Positions 43,812 through 52,899 are shown, counted from the first letter of the stretch. The stretch is DNA of 64,000 nt from Pedobacter caeni (GCF_900129215.1 NZ_FQUQ01000002.1:1240001-1304000), one strand, 5' to 3'. Notes: generated by a model not told the origin, from the sequence alone. Made by a program: numbers and translations.

Positions 43812-43823
43812 TGATGGCTATCA
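43812..43823. promoter_or_regulatory. FNR-like site TGATGGCTATCA (upstream of twin)
   Basis: TGAT-GGCT-ATCA lies in the divergent space between the TerB-ldhA operon and a universal stress gene. Its centre is exactly 22 bp from the next site, two turns of the helix, so two dimers would bind the same face. Confidence 0.6.
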
Positions 43824-43833
43824 TGGATTTGCC

Positions 43834-43845
43834 TGATGACAATCA
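43834..43845. promoter_or_regulatory. FNR-like site TGATGACAATCA (downstream of twin)
   Basis: TGAT-GACA-ATCA is the second exact site in this divergent region, 55 bp before the universal stress gene start. See the paired site for spacing. Confidence 0.6.
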
Positions 43846-43900
43846 TAGGAAAATGCTCATTATCTGAAGATATTGGTCTTGATGAACCAATGTCTTGATT

Positions 43901-44767
43901 ATGAAAACGATACTTGTATTAACAGACTTTTCAAAAAGCGCATTAATTGCAGCTGAAACAGCTGTGATGCTTGCAGGGAGACTTCATGCCAATCTCCTAT
44001 TATTCTATGCAGATTCCGCGATCCCTGTAAACCCTTTTTATCCTGGGATTTTTCAGGGAGAGGGTGATGATTCGTGGAAAATGCATTGTAAAACAGAGAT
44101 GGATAAAGTTAAGGATCACCTTATGAGGTTGATTTCATTGATGAAGACTGATTCGCGTAAACCCGGCATTTCCAGGAAGATTGCCGAAGGAGATCTTGGT
44201 GCTCACGTAACGGAGCTTGTTAAAAATGGAAATGTGGAAATGATAGCAATGGGAGCACCTTCGGGAAGTAAAATTGATCATGTTTTAATAGGGAGTGATA
44301 CTTCTGCAGTAATTGGAGCGGCAGACTGTCCGGTATTGATAGTACCTGCAAATGGATCTATTACTGCTCTGGACCGCGTTGTTTTTGCTACTAATTACCA
44401 TAAATCCGATATTTTTGCAATTGAATACCTTGTTGAACTTGGTAAATTGTTTGCGTACCAGTTAGAAATTGTTCACATAAGCCTTTACGGGGCGAAGGAG
44501 AGCAATCACAATAACGAAGTAATGGATTTTGTGAAAAAGTTAAGTGGAGATATATACCCAAGAGTACTGTTTAAGGAGATCAAGGGAAAACATCTGTTTA
44601 ATCGACTTGTGCAGTTCTATAAAGAAAGAGAAACGGATCTTCTTTCCATGACACATCAGCAACATACGCTGCTTTCGAGGATGCTCAAAGAAGGGACAGT
44701 GATGAAATCTTTGGCTACGCAGAAGTTTCCAATGTTGATCTTCCCTCCTGGAATCGCCAGGAATTAA
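43901..44767 (+). CDS. Universal stress protein, tandem UspA domains
   Basis: A 288-residue two-domain UspA protein (MKTILVLTDFSKSALIAAET). The first domain has a modified nucleotide motif, GAPSGSKIDHVLIGSDTS, in which the second glycine is serine; the second domain starts at about residue 150 (RVVFATNYHKSDIFAIEYL) and ends FPMLIFPPG. The ATG at 43901 is chosen over a TTG two codons upstream. Its last four bases overlap the end of the convergent REC-CRP regulator gene. Twin FNR-like sites precede it. Confidence 0.92.
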   Translation: MKTILVLTDFSKSALIAAETAVMLAGRLHANLLLFYADSAIPVNPFYPGIFQGEGDDSWKMHCKTEMDKVKDHLMRLISLMKTDSRKPGISRKIAEGDLGAHVTELVKNGNVEMIAMGAPSGSKIDHVLIGSDTSAVIGAADCPVLIVPANGSITALDRVVFATNYHKSDIFAIEYLVELGKLFAYQLEIVHISLYGAKESNHNNEVMDFVKKLSGDIYPRVLFKEIKGKHLFNRLVQFYKERETDLLSMTHQQHTLLSRMLKEGTVMKSLATQKFPMLIFPPGIARN

Positions 44768-45804
44768 TTTCTTATTTTGGAGAGCTTATCCATATTCATG
44801 AGTTGGATAAAACTGCCATTTTTTTCAATCATTCCTTCAGTTTTAAAATCAGTTAATGTTCTGCTCACACTTTCAATGGCAACTCCTGCGAGCTCAGCTA
44901 GTTCTTCCCTTGATATACTTAACTGGTTAGTGTCGGGCGACTTTTTACTTAACCGGATTAAAACCTGGGCCAGCCGTTTGCGGACTGAGAGGTAGGCTAA
45001 TTCCAATAATTGCTCTTCCTTTTCATGAACATTCTGACATAATATCCTGATAAACTGTCTGCTTACTTCATTTGATTTATTGATCAGATTTATGACCAGT
45101 TCCTTTGGTATTAAGTAGAATGAGGTATGTTCTACGGCTTCAGCAGTGTCTTTAAAAGGCTGATCCAGAACCAATGCATCCATCCCGATATAATCATTGG
45201 ATTTGTACAAACCTGTAATGAGTTGTCTGCCGTCCGGAACAATCTTTATTGTTTTGATAACACCCTCCAATACGAGGTATAAACCCTGCGGAGTATCTCC
45301 TTCGTAATAGAGGATTTGTTTCTTTTTGACGTGCCTTAGTTTTCTGTCTGAAATCAATTCCTTAAGCTCGTCACCATGGGCTGAAGGAAGGGTTTGAAGG
45401 CCGTTAAATATAGATTCAAAATGAACATGTTGCCTATGATGCTTGTTGATTCTGGCCTCCACTGCATTTAGCAATTCCATATCATCGTATGGTTTAGTCA
45501 GATAATCATCAGCGCCCATTTCCATTCCTTTTCTAAAGTCGGTGCGGTCGGTCTTAGCCGTTAGAAATATAAAGGGAATTTCAGCCGTTTCTTTGTTTTT
45601 TGCCAAAAGGTAAAGGACACCATATCCATCCATTTCTGGCATCATGATGTCGCACAAGATCAAGTCAGGTCGCTGCTGAATGGCCAAATGAACACCAATT
45701 TTTCCATTTTCAGCCTGTAACACATGGTAGCCTGAAAGTTCAAGTATTTCTACAGAGCTCTCTCTGATATCCTTATTGTCTTCGATGATCAGAATAGTTT
45801 TCAT
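44764..45804 (-). CDS. Response-regulator receiver fused to a CRP/FNR-type DNA-binding regulator
   Basis: A 346-residue two-module regulator. The receiver domain (1-125) has the acidic pocket IIEDN, the phosphoacceptor D52 (LILCDIMMPEMDGYG), T82 and K104 (YLTKPYDD). A cyclic-nucleotide-type sensor beta-roll follows (about 150-250; YYEGDTPQGLYLVLEGVIK). The C-terminal winged helix (275-346) has the recognition helix GVAIESVSRTLTDFK, giving E311, S314 and R315, the ExxSR pattern that in FNR reads TTGAT. FNR's iron-sulfur cysteines are absent (only C51 and C256 in these modules), so the input is phosphorylation or a small ligand rather than oxygen directly. It sits at the centre of the FNR-site-rich island; a site lies in its own promoter region. 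Confidence 0.92.
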   Translation of the reverse strand: MKTILIIEDNKDIRESSVEILELSGYHVLQAENGKIGVHLAIQQRPDLILCDIMMPEMDGYGVLYLLAKNKETAEIPFIFLTAKTDRTDFRKGMEMGADDYLTKPYDDMELLNAVEARINKHHRQHVHFESIFNGLQTLPSAHGDELKELISDRKLRHVKKKQILYYEGDTPQGLYLVLEGVIKTIKIVPDGRQLITGLYKSNDYIGMDALVLDQPFKDTAEAVEHTSFYLIPKELVINLINKSNEVSRQFIRILCQNVHEKEEQLLELAYLSVRKRLAQVLIRLSKKSPDTNQLSISREELAELAGVAIESVSRTLTDFKTEGMIEKNGSFIQLMNMDKLSKIRN

Positions 45805-45879
45805 GACGGTTTATTAAGAAGCGTAATTGGTTGAGAACGAATGTTCTAATTTAGGTATTATTCCTTGATTAATAGAAAC

Positions 45880-45891
45880 TGATGAAGATCA
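45880..45891. promoter_or_regulatory. FNR-like site TGATGAAGATCA between regulator and P-type ATPase
   Basis: TGAT-GAAG-ATCA lies 76 bp from the regulator start (minus strand) and 95 bp from the ATPase start (plus strand). It could serve both autoregulation and ATPase control. Confidence 0.55.
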
Positions 45892-45985
45892 TTTATTGTG
45901 ATGAGCCAGGAGATGATTTTCCAGGTACAAAAATGCTTAGCTTTATTATTACCTGGAGATATAAAAGGTGTAATAATAGTTGTCA

Positions 45986-48475
45986 ATGGAAATGCATGGT
46001 ATAAAAGGACTAAGCGCTCCTGAAGTCGTTAAATCCAGAACCAAATATGGCTCTAATTCTTTAAATCATAAGAAAGAAAATGCCTTGTGGCATGCGTTGA
46101 AAAGCCTGGCTAAGGAGCCTATGGTGATTCTTTTGTTTGTTGCATCTGCAATTTACTTTATCAACGGAAAAATTGGGGATGGACTCTTTCTCGCCACAGC
46201 AATAGTTTTGGTATCTGTAATTTCCTTATATCAGGATTCAAGAAGCAGAAATGCATTGGCTCAACTAAAAGAACTGACCAGCCCCGATGGTAAAGTTATC
46301 CGCGATGGAAAGGTACAACCGTTGAAAACCGAAGAGATCGTGGTTGGGGACTGTCTGATTGCTGAGGAAGGAACTGTTGTTCTTGCTGATGGAATTATTA
46401 TTCATGCAAATGATTTTTCGGTTAATGAATCCATTCTTACCGGAGAATCCATGTCGGTGCATAAAGACCATAACAGTGAAGATAGGGAGGTGTATTCAGG
46501 GACTACTGTAGCAAGTGGGTTGGCAATTGTCCGGGTTTCTGCCATTGGTGAGGGAACTAAACTCGGCAGAATCGGTAAAAGTCTTGAAAATATAAAAGAG
46601 GAACCCACTCCTTTAGAATTGCAGATCGGCAACTTTGTGAAGAAAATGGTCATGGCCGGTGCAATTGTTTTTATAATCGTCTGGGCCATTAATTTCTACC
46701 ACTCGGGAAGTGTGATTGACAGTTTGATGAAGGCATTAACGATAGCGATGAGTATTTTGCCGGAGGAGATTCCGGTGGCTTTCAGTACGTTTATGGCACT
46801 TGGGGCATGGCGGTTAATGAAGATGGGTGTGGTGGTGAAACAGATGAAAACTGTAGAAGCACTCGGGAGTGCCACCGTAATCTGTACGGATAAAACAGGA
46901 ACGATTACTGAGAACAAAATGAGCCTTGCCGGTGTATATGTTCCCTTATTCCAAAAAATGACCGGTCCCAATGAAATGCTGCACGCAGAGGAACAGGTGC
47001 TGGTCAGGACTGCAATGTGGGCCAGTGAACCTATTCCTTTTGATCCAATGGAAATTGCTTTACACCAGGCTTATGCCAAAATAAACGGGATAGACGAAAG
47101 GTTAAACTATAAAATGATTCACGAATATCCGTTGGGAGGAAAGCCGCCAATGATGACACACGTTTTTCAGGATAGTCTTGGAAACCGTATTGTTGCAGCA
47201 AAAGGAGCGCCTGAAGCGCTAATGGAAGTCTCAGGATTAACAGCAGAGGAAAAAAGCAAAATAGGGACGGCTGTAAAAGAATTGGCGGGGCAGGGATACC
47301 GTATACTGGGGGTAGCCGACGCGGTTTTTCCAGGATCCGATTTCCCTGCCGCACAACAGGACTTTAAATTTTTGTTCCGAGGACTTCTGGCTTTTTATGA
47401 TCCCCCAAAGAAAAATATCCAGTCGGTCTTCGAACGTTTTTATGAAGCAGGAATTTCTGTCAAGATTATTACCGGAGATAACGCACTGACTACTGCTGCA
47501 ATTGCCAGACAAGTAGGATTCAGGGGCTTCGATAAATCGATCAGTGGAGAAGACCTGATGAAACTGGAAAATGTTGAGTTGCAGAAAACGGTAAACGACC
47601 ATTTCGTTTTTACCAGGATGTTTCCTGAGGCAAAACTCAAAATTATCAATGCATTGAAAGCTAATAATGAAGTCGTTGCCATGACCGGAGATGGAGTAAA
47701 TGATGGTCCCGCACTTAAGGCGGCGCATATTGGTATTGCTATGGGGAAAAAGGGTACAGAAATTGCAAAACAGGCTGCCTCATTGATTCTTGTGGATGAT
47801 GACCTTGAAAAAATGGTCTTGGCTATTGCTATGGGCAGAAGGATTTACACCAATCTGAAAAAGGCCATTCAGTACATCATTTCTATTCATATCCCTATCA
47901 TTCTAACCGTATTTATTCCTCTTGCTTTAGGATGGATTTATCCGAATATCTTTTCTCCGGTCCACATTATCTTTTTGGAGTTGATTATGGGGCCTACCTG
48001 TTCCATTATTTATGAGAACGAACCAATGGAAAAAAATACCATGCTTCAGCAACCAAGACCATTTGTAAGTACTTTTTTTAATAGTAAAGAGTTATTTACC
48101 AGTGTGGCACAGGGGGTGGTTATCGCTGCTGGCAGCTTATTTGTTTATAAGTACGCCACCCATTTTAACTGGAATGAACAAATTACCAGAACGATGGTAT
48201 TCACTGTTTTGATCACTGCAAATGTATTTTTAACCCTGATTAACAGGTCTTTTTACTACAGCATTTTTACTACTATCAAATATAAAAACAACCTGGTGTT
48301 TTTGGTCATAGGCATCACTGTGATTAGTTATGGCTTGTTGCTCTATATTGGTCCACTCCGAAGGTTTTTCGAGTTTGAATCACTAACTGCCGGGCAGCTA
48401 ACAATCAGTGTGATGGTTGGTTTCGTCAGTGTGATCTGGTATGAGCTGCTCAAATGGAGGAAGAGGACTGAATAA
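45986..48475 (+). CDS. Cation-translocating P-type ATPase (P2-like, ion unknown)
   Basis: An 829-residue pump. Motifs in order: LTGES (151-155) of the actuator domain, PEEIP (259-263) in the fourth span, the phosphorylation loop CTDKTGTITEN with D302, KGAPEALM of the nucleotide domain, and MTGDGVNDGPALKAAHIGIA. About eight to ten membrane spans are visible, with a C-terminal group from residue ~630. Overall form is that of Ca2+-ATPases, but the ion-site motif PEGLP of calcium pumps is PEEIP here, so the ion is uncertain. The ATG at 45986 is used; a TTG two codons earlier is less likely. Its 3' end overlaps the sugar kinase gene by 26 bp. Confidence 0.88.
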   Translation: MEMHGIKGLSAPEVVKSRTKYGSNSLNHKKENALWHALKSLAKEPMVILLFVASAIYFINGKIGDGLFLATAIVLVSVISLYQDSRSRNALAQLKELTSPDGKVIRDGKVQPLKTEEIVVGDCLIAEEGTVVLADGIIIHANDFSVNESILTGESMSVHKDHNSEDREVYSGTTVASGLAIVRVSAIGEGTKLGRIGKSLENIKEEPTPLELQIGNFVKKMVMAGAIVFIIVWAINFYHSGSVIDSLMKALTIAMSILPEEIPVAFSTFMALGAWRLMKMGVVVKQMKTVEALGSATVICTDKTGTITENKMSLAGVYVPLFQKMTGPNEMLHAEEQVLVRTAMWASEPIPFDPMEIALHQAYAKINGIDERLNYKMIHEYPLGGKPPMMTHVFQDSLGNRIVAAKGAPEALMEVSGLTAEEKSKIGTAVKELAGQGYRILGVADAVFPGSDFPAAQQDFKFLFRGLLAFYDPPKKNIQSVFERFYEAGISVKIITGDNALTTAAIARQVGFRGFDKSISGEDLMKLENVELQKTVNDHFVFTRMFPEAKLKIINALKANNEVVAMTGDGVNDGPALKAAHIGIAMGKKGTEIAKQAASLILVDDDLEKMVLAIAMGRRIYTNLKKAIQYIISIHIPIILTVFIPLALGWIYPNIFSPVHIIFLELIMGPTCSIIYENEPMEKNTMLQQPRPFVSTFFNSKELFTSVAQGVVIAAGSLFVYKYATHFNWNEQITRTMVFTVLITANVFLTLINRSFYYSIFTTIKYKNNLVFLVIGITVISYGLLLYIGPLRRFFEFESLTAGQLTISVMVGFVSVIWYELLKWRKRTE

Positions 48476-49388
48476 GACGATACAAATGGGCTACATCTGC
48501 AGGGTGACAAAGTTCTGTCCCTGGGTTCATGGTAGCTGCGGTTCCACAAGCAACACCATATTGAATCGCTTCAGTCAGGCTTTTATTTAAAGCAAGACTG
48601 TGTACAATGCCGGCAAGCATGCTGTCGCCTGCACCAACAGTACTTTGAACAGCTACCTTCGGAGGGACAACGGAGAGGAATAAATCTTTGCTGATGAGTA
48701 CCGCACCCTGTGAACCCATTGATGTCACAATCACTTCACATTCAAATTTGTTAATGACCTCTTTTGCGGCAAGATGTATCTGATCGAGGGTTAGAATTTC
48801 CCTGCCTGCCAAAGTTCCTAACTCTCGGAGGTTTGGCTTAATTAAATAAACACCAGCTTTTACGGCTTGTATTAAAGCTTCCCCCGAAGTATCTACAATC
48901 AGCTTCGCCTTATTTTTTTTAGCAATGTGCGTGATTTCAGCAAAGATGCCGGTTGGTATTCCAGGTGCTAAACTCCCACTCACTACTATAAACTCTGCCT
49001 GCTTAAAATTAGCTATAGCTTTCAGACAGTTTTGCCATTCCCTTTTAGTGGTTGCAGGCCCGGGCATTCCGAAACGGTATTGCTTTTGACTGGAGATCTC
49101 TTTTACAACCAGGTTTTCTCTGGTGCTTTCTTTGGTTTTTACTGGGATAAGGTCAAAACCTTCTTTAGCCAGAAGCCTGGTATATGCTCTTCCCGTATAT
49201 CCTCCGGCCATATAGATTGCTGTAGTATTTTCTCCAAGTCTTTTAATGGCCCTTGACACATTGATGCCTCCTCCTCCGGCTTCATAAACAGGACTGCTGC
49301 AATTCAATTTTTTTTCCGCGATCAATTCAGGTACAAGTGTACTCTTATCAATTGCCGGATTAAAGGTAACGCTGAGAATTGAGGTCAT
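48450..49388 (-). CDS. 1-phosphofructokinase-family hexose kinase (PfkB/FruK/LacC type)
   Basis: A 312-residue PfkB-fold kinase. Signatures are SVTFNPAIDKSTLVPEL at the N-terminus, the glycine-rich YEAGGGGINVSRAIKRLG, and the catalytic motif QSTVGAGDSMLAGIVHSLAL with the base aspartate in GAGD. The family phosphorylates fructose 6-phosphate, fructose 1-phosphate or tagatose 6-phosphate; the specificity cannot be set from sequence. With the class I aldolase nearby it may form a stress-induced alternative upper glycolysis, like PfkB and FbaB of enteric bacteria. Convergent with the P-type ATPase. Confidence 0.88.
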   Translation of the reverse strand: MTSILSVTFNPAIDKSTLVPELIAEKKLNCSSPVYEAGGGGINVSRAIKRLGENTTAIYMAGGYTGRAYTRLLAKEGFDLIPVKTKESTRENLVVKEISSQKQYRFGMPGPATTKREWQNCLKAIANFKQAEFIVVSGSLAPGIPTGIFAEITHIAKKNKAKLIVDTSGEALIQAVKAGVYLIKPNLRELGTLAGREILTLDQIHLAAKEVINKFECEVIVTSMGSQGAVLISKDLFLSVVPPKVAVQSTVGAGDSMLAGIVHSLALNKSLTEAIQYGVACGTAATMNPGTELCHPADVAHLYRLIQSSSSI

Positions 49389-49550
49389 GATCTGAAAGAA
49401 TTAGGTGTACATAAATATCGGTACTGATTTAAGTAATCGCTATGATCCCGGGCATTTAAGGTTGTGTTTAGCATCATGATTTCAGGTGCTGCAGGTCATT
49501 TTTTTTTTCATGTTATTCCGGCACTTTTAACTAAACTAATTGAAGTTAAA

Positions 49551-50930
49551 ATGGACCAAGTCACCTTACAATCACTTGGTGCTGCAGAAACCGTAACCGG
49601 TTCAAAGCACCTGTTAAAGACACCTGAACTAAACATCCTGATTGATTGCGGTCTTTTTCAGGGAGTTAAATATCTGCGTGAGCAGAATTGGGAATCTCTC
49701 AGCATAGAAGCATCTGCAATTGATCTGATCATTCTGACACATGCACATCTGGACCATTGTGGTTATATTCCACTACTCGTAAAGAACGGATTTAAGGGAC
49801 GGATATACATGAGTGCACCAACGAGCGAGCTTAGTGAGCTGATTTTGCTGGACAGTGCAAAGTTGCAGGAAGAGGATGCCGAAAGAGCAAACAGGTATCA
49901 CTATACCAAGCATAAACCCGCAAAACCACTATATACTATTGAGGAAGCAAAGACTTCTTTCAATCATTTTGTTATTGTTGGTTGCGATGAAAAGATCGAT
50001 TTAAGCGATCATCTACACTTTCGTTTCAAAACCTGCGGACATATTCTTGGTGCCTGTTCAGTAGAACTTTCCTGTTATGGGAAAATCATTGTTTTTTCGG
50101 GAGATATAGGTAGAAATCAAAGTGCTTTGCTTCCAAAACCTGATTTCTTTACCGTTGCAGATTATATTGTGATGGAATCTACTTACGGCGACAGACTTCA
50201 TGGCGATGCAGATGTATATCAGGAACTGGCTGATCTGATTAACGAGACGGTGTCACGTGGAGGAAATGTGCTGATCCCCAGTTTTGCTGTGGGACGAGCC
50301 CAGGAACTGATCTATATGTTGGGACTGTTAAAAGAGCAAGATAAGATTCCCACATATTTACCTGTAGTCCTGGATACCCCAATGGGTGCGTCAGCAACAA
50401 AGATTTTTATCCGTTATGCTGATGAATACGCAACATGTAGTAAAGAAAACTATCTGAAGATGAGCAACCGTGTTACGATTAATGAAGAATATATGGGTAC
50501 ACTCCAGACCATCAAGGATAAAAAAAGTAAAATTGTGATCGCTGCCAGCGGTATGCTGTCTGGTGGGCGTGTGTTGGAGTACCTGAAACATTACCTTCCA
50601 AACCCGGCTAATGCCATTTTGATCATTGGTTTTCAGGCTGAAGGAACACGTGGCAGAGCTTTGTTAAACGGTTCACATGAGTTAAAAATCCATGGCCGAT
50701 ATTACGGTGTGAAAGCCAAAGTTACAGAGATCATGGGGCTGTCTGCCCATGCAGATCAGGCCGAATTGATGGGATGGATCAGGAAATACCATACTGCCCC
50801 TAAACAGATTATGCTCGTTCATGGTGAGCCTTCTGCTCAGGAAGCTTTAAGGGTTAAAATACAGACGGAGTTACAAATTCCGGTAAAGATAATGAGACGT
50901 AATCAGGAGCTGCTTTTATTTACAGTCTGA
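49551..50930 (+). CDS. Beta-CASP metallo-beta-lactamase nuclease (RNA-specific exonuclease type)
   Basis: A 459-residue enzyme. Metal-binding motif THAHLDHCGYIP, the GHILGA histidine region (TCGHILGACSVEL), FSGDIGR and MESTYGDRLH are all present, then the beta-CASP insertion (IPSFAVGRAQELIYML) and the closing SAHADQAELMGW and MLVHGEPSAQEAL motifs. This is the RNA-processing group that includes CPSF73-like proteins. The longer frame from 49464 adds a poorly conserved hydrophobic tail; the ATG at 49551 begins the fold (MDQVTLQSLGAAETVTGSKH). Genes of this group often accompany USP and Hsp20 genes in bacterial low-oxygen islands. Confidence 0.9.
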   Translation: MDQVTLQSLGAAETVTGSKHLLKTPELNILIDCGLFQGVKYLREQNWESLSIEASAIDLIILTHAHLDHCGYIPLLVKNGFKGRIYMSAPTSELSELILLDSAKLQEEDAERANRYHYTKHKPAKPLYTIEEAKTSFNHFVIVGCDEKIDLSDHLHFRFKTCGHILGACSVELSCYGKIIVFSGDIGRNQSALLPKPDFFTVADYIVMESTYGDRLHGDADVYQELADLINETVSRGGNVLIPSFAVGRAQELIYMLGLLKEQDKIPTYLPVVLDTPMGASATKIFIRYADEYATCSKENYLKMSNRVTINEEYMGTLQTIKDKKSKIVIAASGMLSGGRVLEYLKHYLPNPANAILIIGFQAEGTRGRALLNGSHELKIHGRYYGVKAKVTEIMGLSAHADQAELMGWIRKYHTAPKQIMLVHGEPSAQEALRVKIQTELQIPVKIMRRNQELLLFTV

Positions 50931-50962
50931 TATTGCCTGAGGTTTTTCACTCAGGCAATATC
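50929..50962. terminator. Palindrome containing both stop codons of a convergent pair
   Basis: A 13-bp perfect inverted repeat, GATATTGCCTGAG (50929-50941) with CTCAGGCAATATC (50950-50962), loop GTTTTTCA-like. It includes most of the stop codon of the nuclease gene and the last codons and stop of the aldolase gene, so each mRNA ends in a hairpin. No U tract follows on either strand. Confidence 0.6.
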
Positions 50963-52021
50963 AATCTGTTTATCCAGGTAAACATCCTGAATCGCATTGA
51001 TCAGCTGAACACCTTCCTCAAAGGGCCTTTGAAATGCTTTTCTTCCTGCAATCATTCCCATGCCACCGGCGCGCTTATTGATGATCGCAGTACGAACAGC
51101 TGCCCTCAGGTCCTTCATTCCAGTAGATGGGCCACCTGAATTGATGAGTCCCACCCGTCCAAGGTAACAATTCATCACCTGATAACGGCAAAGGTCTATA
51201 GGGTGTGCACTGGCTAAATCGCTATACATCTCTTCTTTATATTTTCCGTAACTCAGTCCATATTTACATAATGCCTTATACCCTCCATTATTTTCAGGAA
51301 GTTTTTGCTTGATGATATCTGCCTGAATACTGACGCCGAGGTAATTCGCCTGACCAGTAAGATCTGCAGCAGTATGATAATCTACATCATCCTGAACAAA
51401 GTGCTCATTCCGTAGATAGCACCATAAAACGGTAGCCATGCCAAGCTGGTGGGCTTGTTCGAAGGCCTGAGCAACTGCGACGATCTGACGGTCGGATTCT
51501 GCCGATCCGAAATAGATGGTCGCACCTATGGCAACCGCTCCAAGATTCCAGGCTTCCTGTACGGAGCCAAACATAATCTGGTCATACTTGTTGGGATAGC
51601 TAAGCAATTCATTATGATTTAGTTTTACAATGAAAGGGATTTTATGGGCATATTTTCTGGCCACAATACCGAGACCTCCAATTGTGCTTGCTACTGCATT
51701 ACAGCCCCCCTCAATAGCCAGATTAACAATATTCCCGGGATCAAAATACATCGGGTTTGCACTAAAAGAGGCACCTGCACTGTGTTCAACACCCTGATCT
51801 ACCGGTAAAATCGAAAGATAGCCTGTTCCCGAAAGCCGTCCGGATCTGTAAATGCTTTCCAGGCTTCGAAGGGTTTGTATACTCCGGTTAGACTGGCTAA
51901 ATATCCTATCGGTAAAGTCCGGGCCAGGAAGGTTTAACTTTTCCTTTGGAATCGTCTGACAGGTATGAGAGAAGAGGTCTTCCTCTGCTCCGATAAGTGC
52001 TGTTATTTTCTGATAATTCAT
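50951..52021 (-). CDS. fbaB: Class I fructose-bisphosphate aldolase (FbaB/DhnA type)
   Basis: A 356-residue Schiff-base aldolase of the archaeal/DhnA type, the same length class as E. coli FbaB (350). Recognisable segments are [50 protein letters not shown], the likely Schiff-base lysine in [13 protein letters not shown], and [14 protein letters not shown] and [17 protein letters not shown], the phosphate-binding loops. It interconverts fructose 1,6-bisphosphate with triose phosphates. The ATG at 52021 is preferred over one six codons upstream. FbaB-type enzymes usually serve gluconeogenesis or stress, fitting the PEP synthase further along. Confidence 0.92.
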   Translation of the reverse strand: MNYQKITALIGAEEDLFSHTCQTIPKEKLNLPGPDFTDRIFSQSNRSIQTLRSLESIYRSGRLSGTGYLSILPVDQGVEHSAGASFSANPMYFDPGNIVNLAIEGGCNAVASTIGGLGIVARKYAHKIPFIVKLNHNELLSYPNKYDQIMFGSVQEAWNLGAVAIGATIYFGSAESDRQIVAVAQAFEQAHQLGMATVLWCYLRNEHFVQDDVDYHTAADLTGQANYLGVSIQADIIKQKLPENNGGYKALCKYGLSYGKYKEEMYSDLASAHPIDLCRYQVMNCYLGRVGLINSGGPSTGMKDLRAAVRTAIINKRAGGMGMIAGRKAFQRPFEEGVQLINAIQDVYLDKQIDIA

Positions 52022-52067
52022 GGCGGTTGTTTTTAACAAATATTAAATAAATAAGGCAGGTAAAGAA

Positions 52068-52079
52068 TGATTTAAGTCA
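52068..52079. promoter_or_regulatory. FNR-like site TGATTTAAGTCA upstream of aldolase gene
   Basis: TGAT-TTAA-GTCA, one base from the palindromic consensus, 46 bp from the aldolase start on the minus strand. Confidence 0.4.
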
Positions 52080-52192
52080 ATTAAGTACTTGTTATGTATC
52101 ACGTTAAGAATAGGTTGGGTGCCTTAGATTATGTGTTACAGAGAGGGGTAGCCATGCAGATCAGGCCAATTGTTGATGATCATGTAAAGCCG

Positions 52193-52204
52193 TGACAGCG
52201 ATCA
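52193..52204. promoter_or_regulatory. FNR-like site TGACAGCGATCA upstream of membrane protein gene
   Basis: TGAC-AGCG-ATCA, one base from the consensus, 53 bp before the ATG of the plus-strand membrane protein gene. Confidence 0.4.
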
Positions 52205-52257
52205 TTTTAAGTGTTTTGTTATACCTGTAAATTTAGCTTCAGAACGGAATTGTTGTT

Positions 52258-52812
52258 ATGGAAAATATAAATGATTTGATTAAAGATCTGATCCGGGAGG
52301 ACATAACAGATCGACTCTTTTATCCTCAATTTGTGTCCATCCTGGGATTTGTATGGTATTATGCGGGGGTTTTTTGCTTCATTTTGCTTTTTCAATACCT
52401 TTTCAGTGAGACACTGAGAAAAGCTGCTGATAAGGTCTTGCATCATCCATTGAGAGCCGCATTTCTCGGCATGCTTTTTTTTACAGCTGTCCCGGTTGCC
52501 ATATATCTGATGATGGCAACGCTGATCGGGCTTCCGTTGGGAATCCTGATCCTGACAGCATATATAGTTTTAATATTGCTGGGCAGTTTTATCGCTTCGG
52601 TCTCCGCCGCGAACTGGATGAATGGAATTACAAAGGGGGACTGGAAATTCTGGACGCTTTCTCTGGTTGCACTTGTTATTTTCCTGATCATTAATTTCCT
52701 GCTGATGCTGCCGGTAGTTGGCTGGATAGTATTGGGAATACTTTCATGTTTGGCTTTTGGTGGTATCCTGGCAAATGTTAGCTGGAAAGGAATAAATAAA
52801 ATACAGAACTGA
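52258..52812 (+). CDS. Integral membrane protein of unknown function
   Basis: A 184-residue protein with a short acidic cytoplasmic N-terminus (MENINDLIKDLIRED) and about four to five membrane helices: 25-47 (ILGFVWYYAGVFCFILLF), 67-90 (FLGMLFFTAVPVAIYLMM), 92-115 (GLPLGILILTAYIVLILLG) and two from 131 to 175. The Gly-Leu-Pro-Leu-Gly motif between spans two and three is also seen in polytopic proteins of the bactofilin-adjacent type, but I cannot name a function. It belongs to the stress island by position and by the FNR-like site upstream. Confidence 0.75.
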   Translation: MENINDLIKDLIREDITDRLFYPQFVSILGFVWYYAGVFCFILLFQYLFSETLRKAADKVLHHPLRAAFLGMLFFTAVPVAIYLMMATLIGLPLGILILTAYIVLILLGSFIASVSAANWMNGITKGDWKFWTLSLVALVIFLIINFLLMLPVVGWIVLGILSCLAFGGILANVSWKGINKIQN

Positions 52813-52887
52813 TTTTAAGATTTGCGCTTCTATTTAATATTCAAAATATAGCAAGAGAAGTGCGCTTGGTTATTACAGATTTATACC

Positions 52888-52899
52888 TGATTATAATCA
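52888..52899. promoter_or_regulatory. FNR-like site TGATTATAATCA upstream of BON gene 1
   Basis: TGAT-TATA-ATCA, a perfect palindrome with the same spacer as the site at 18945, 88 bp before the first BON gene. Confidence 0.55.

Noticed and set aside
49464..49550. Longer start for the beta-CASP nuclease adding 29 residues
   Set aside because: The extension is hydrophobic (FFFHVIPALL) with a T-rich coding stretch and precedes the conserved start MDQVTLQ; the short form fits family length.
49389..49550. Expected FNR-like site between the sugar kinase and nuclease genes
   Set aside because: TGATTTAAGTAATC and TGATCCCGGGCA were inspected; neither gives a TGA-N6-TCA pair.
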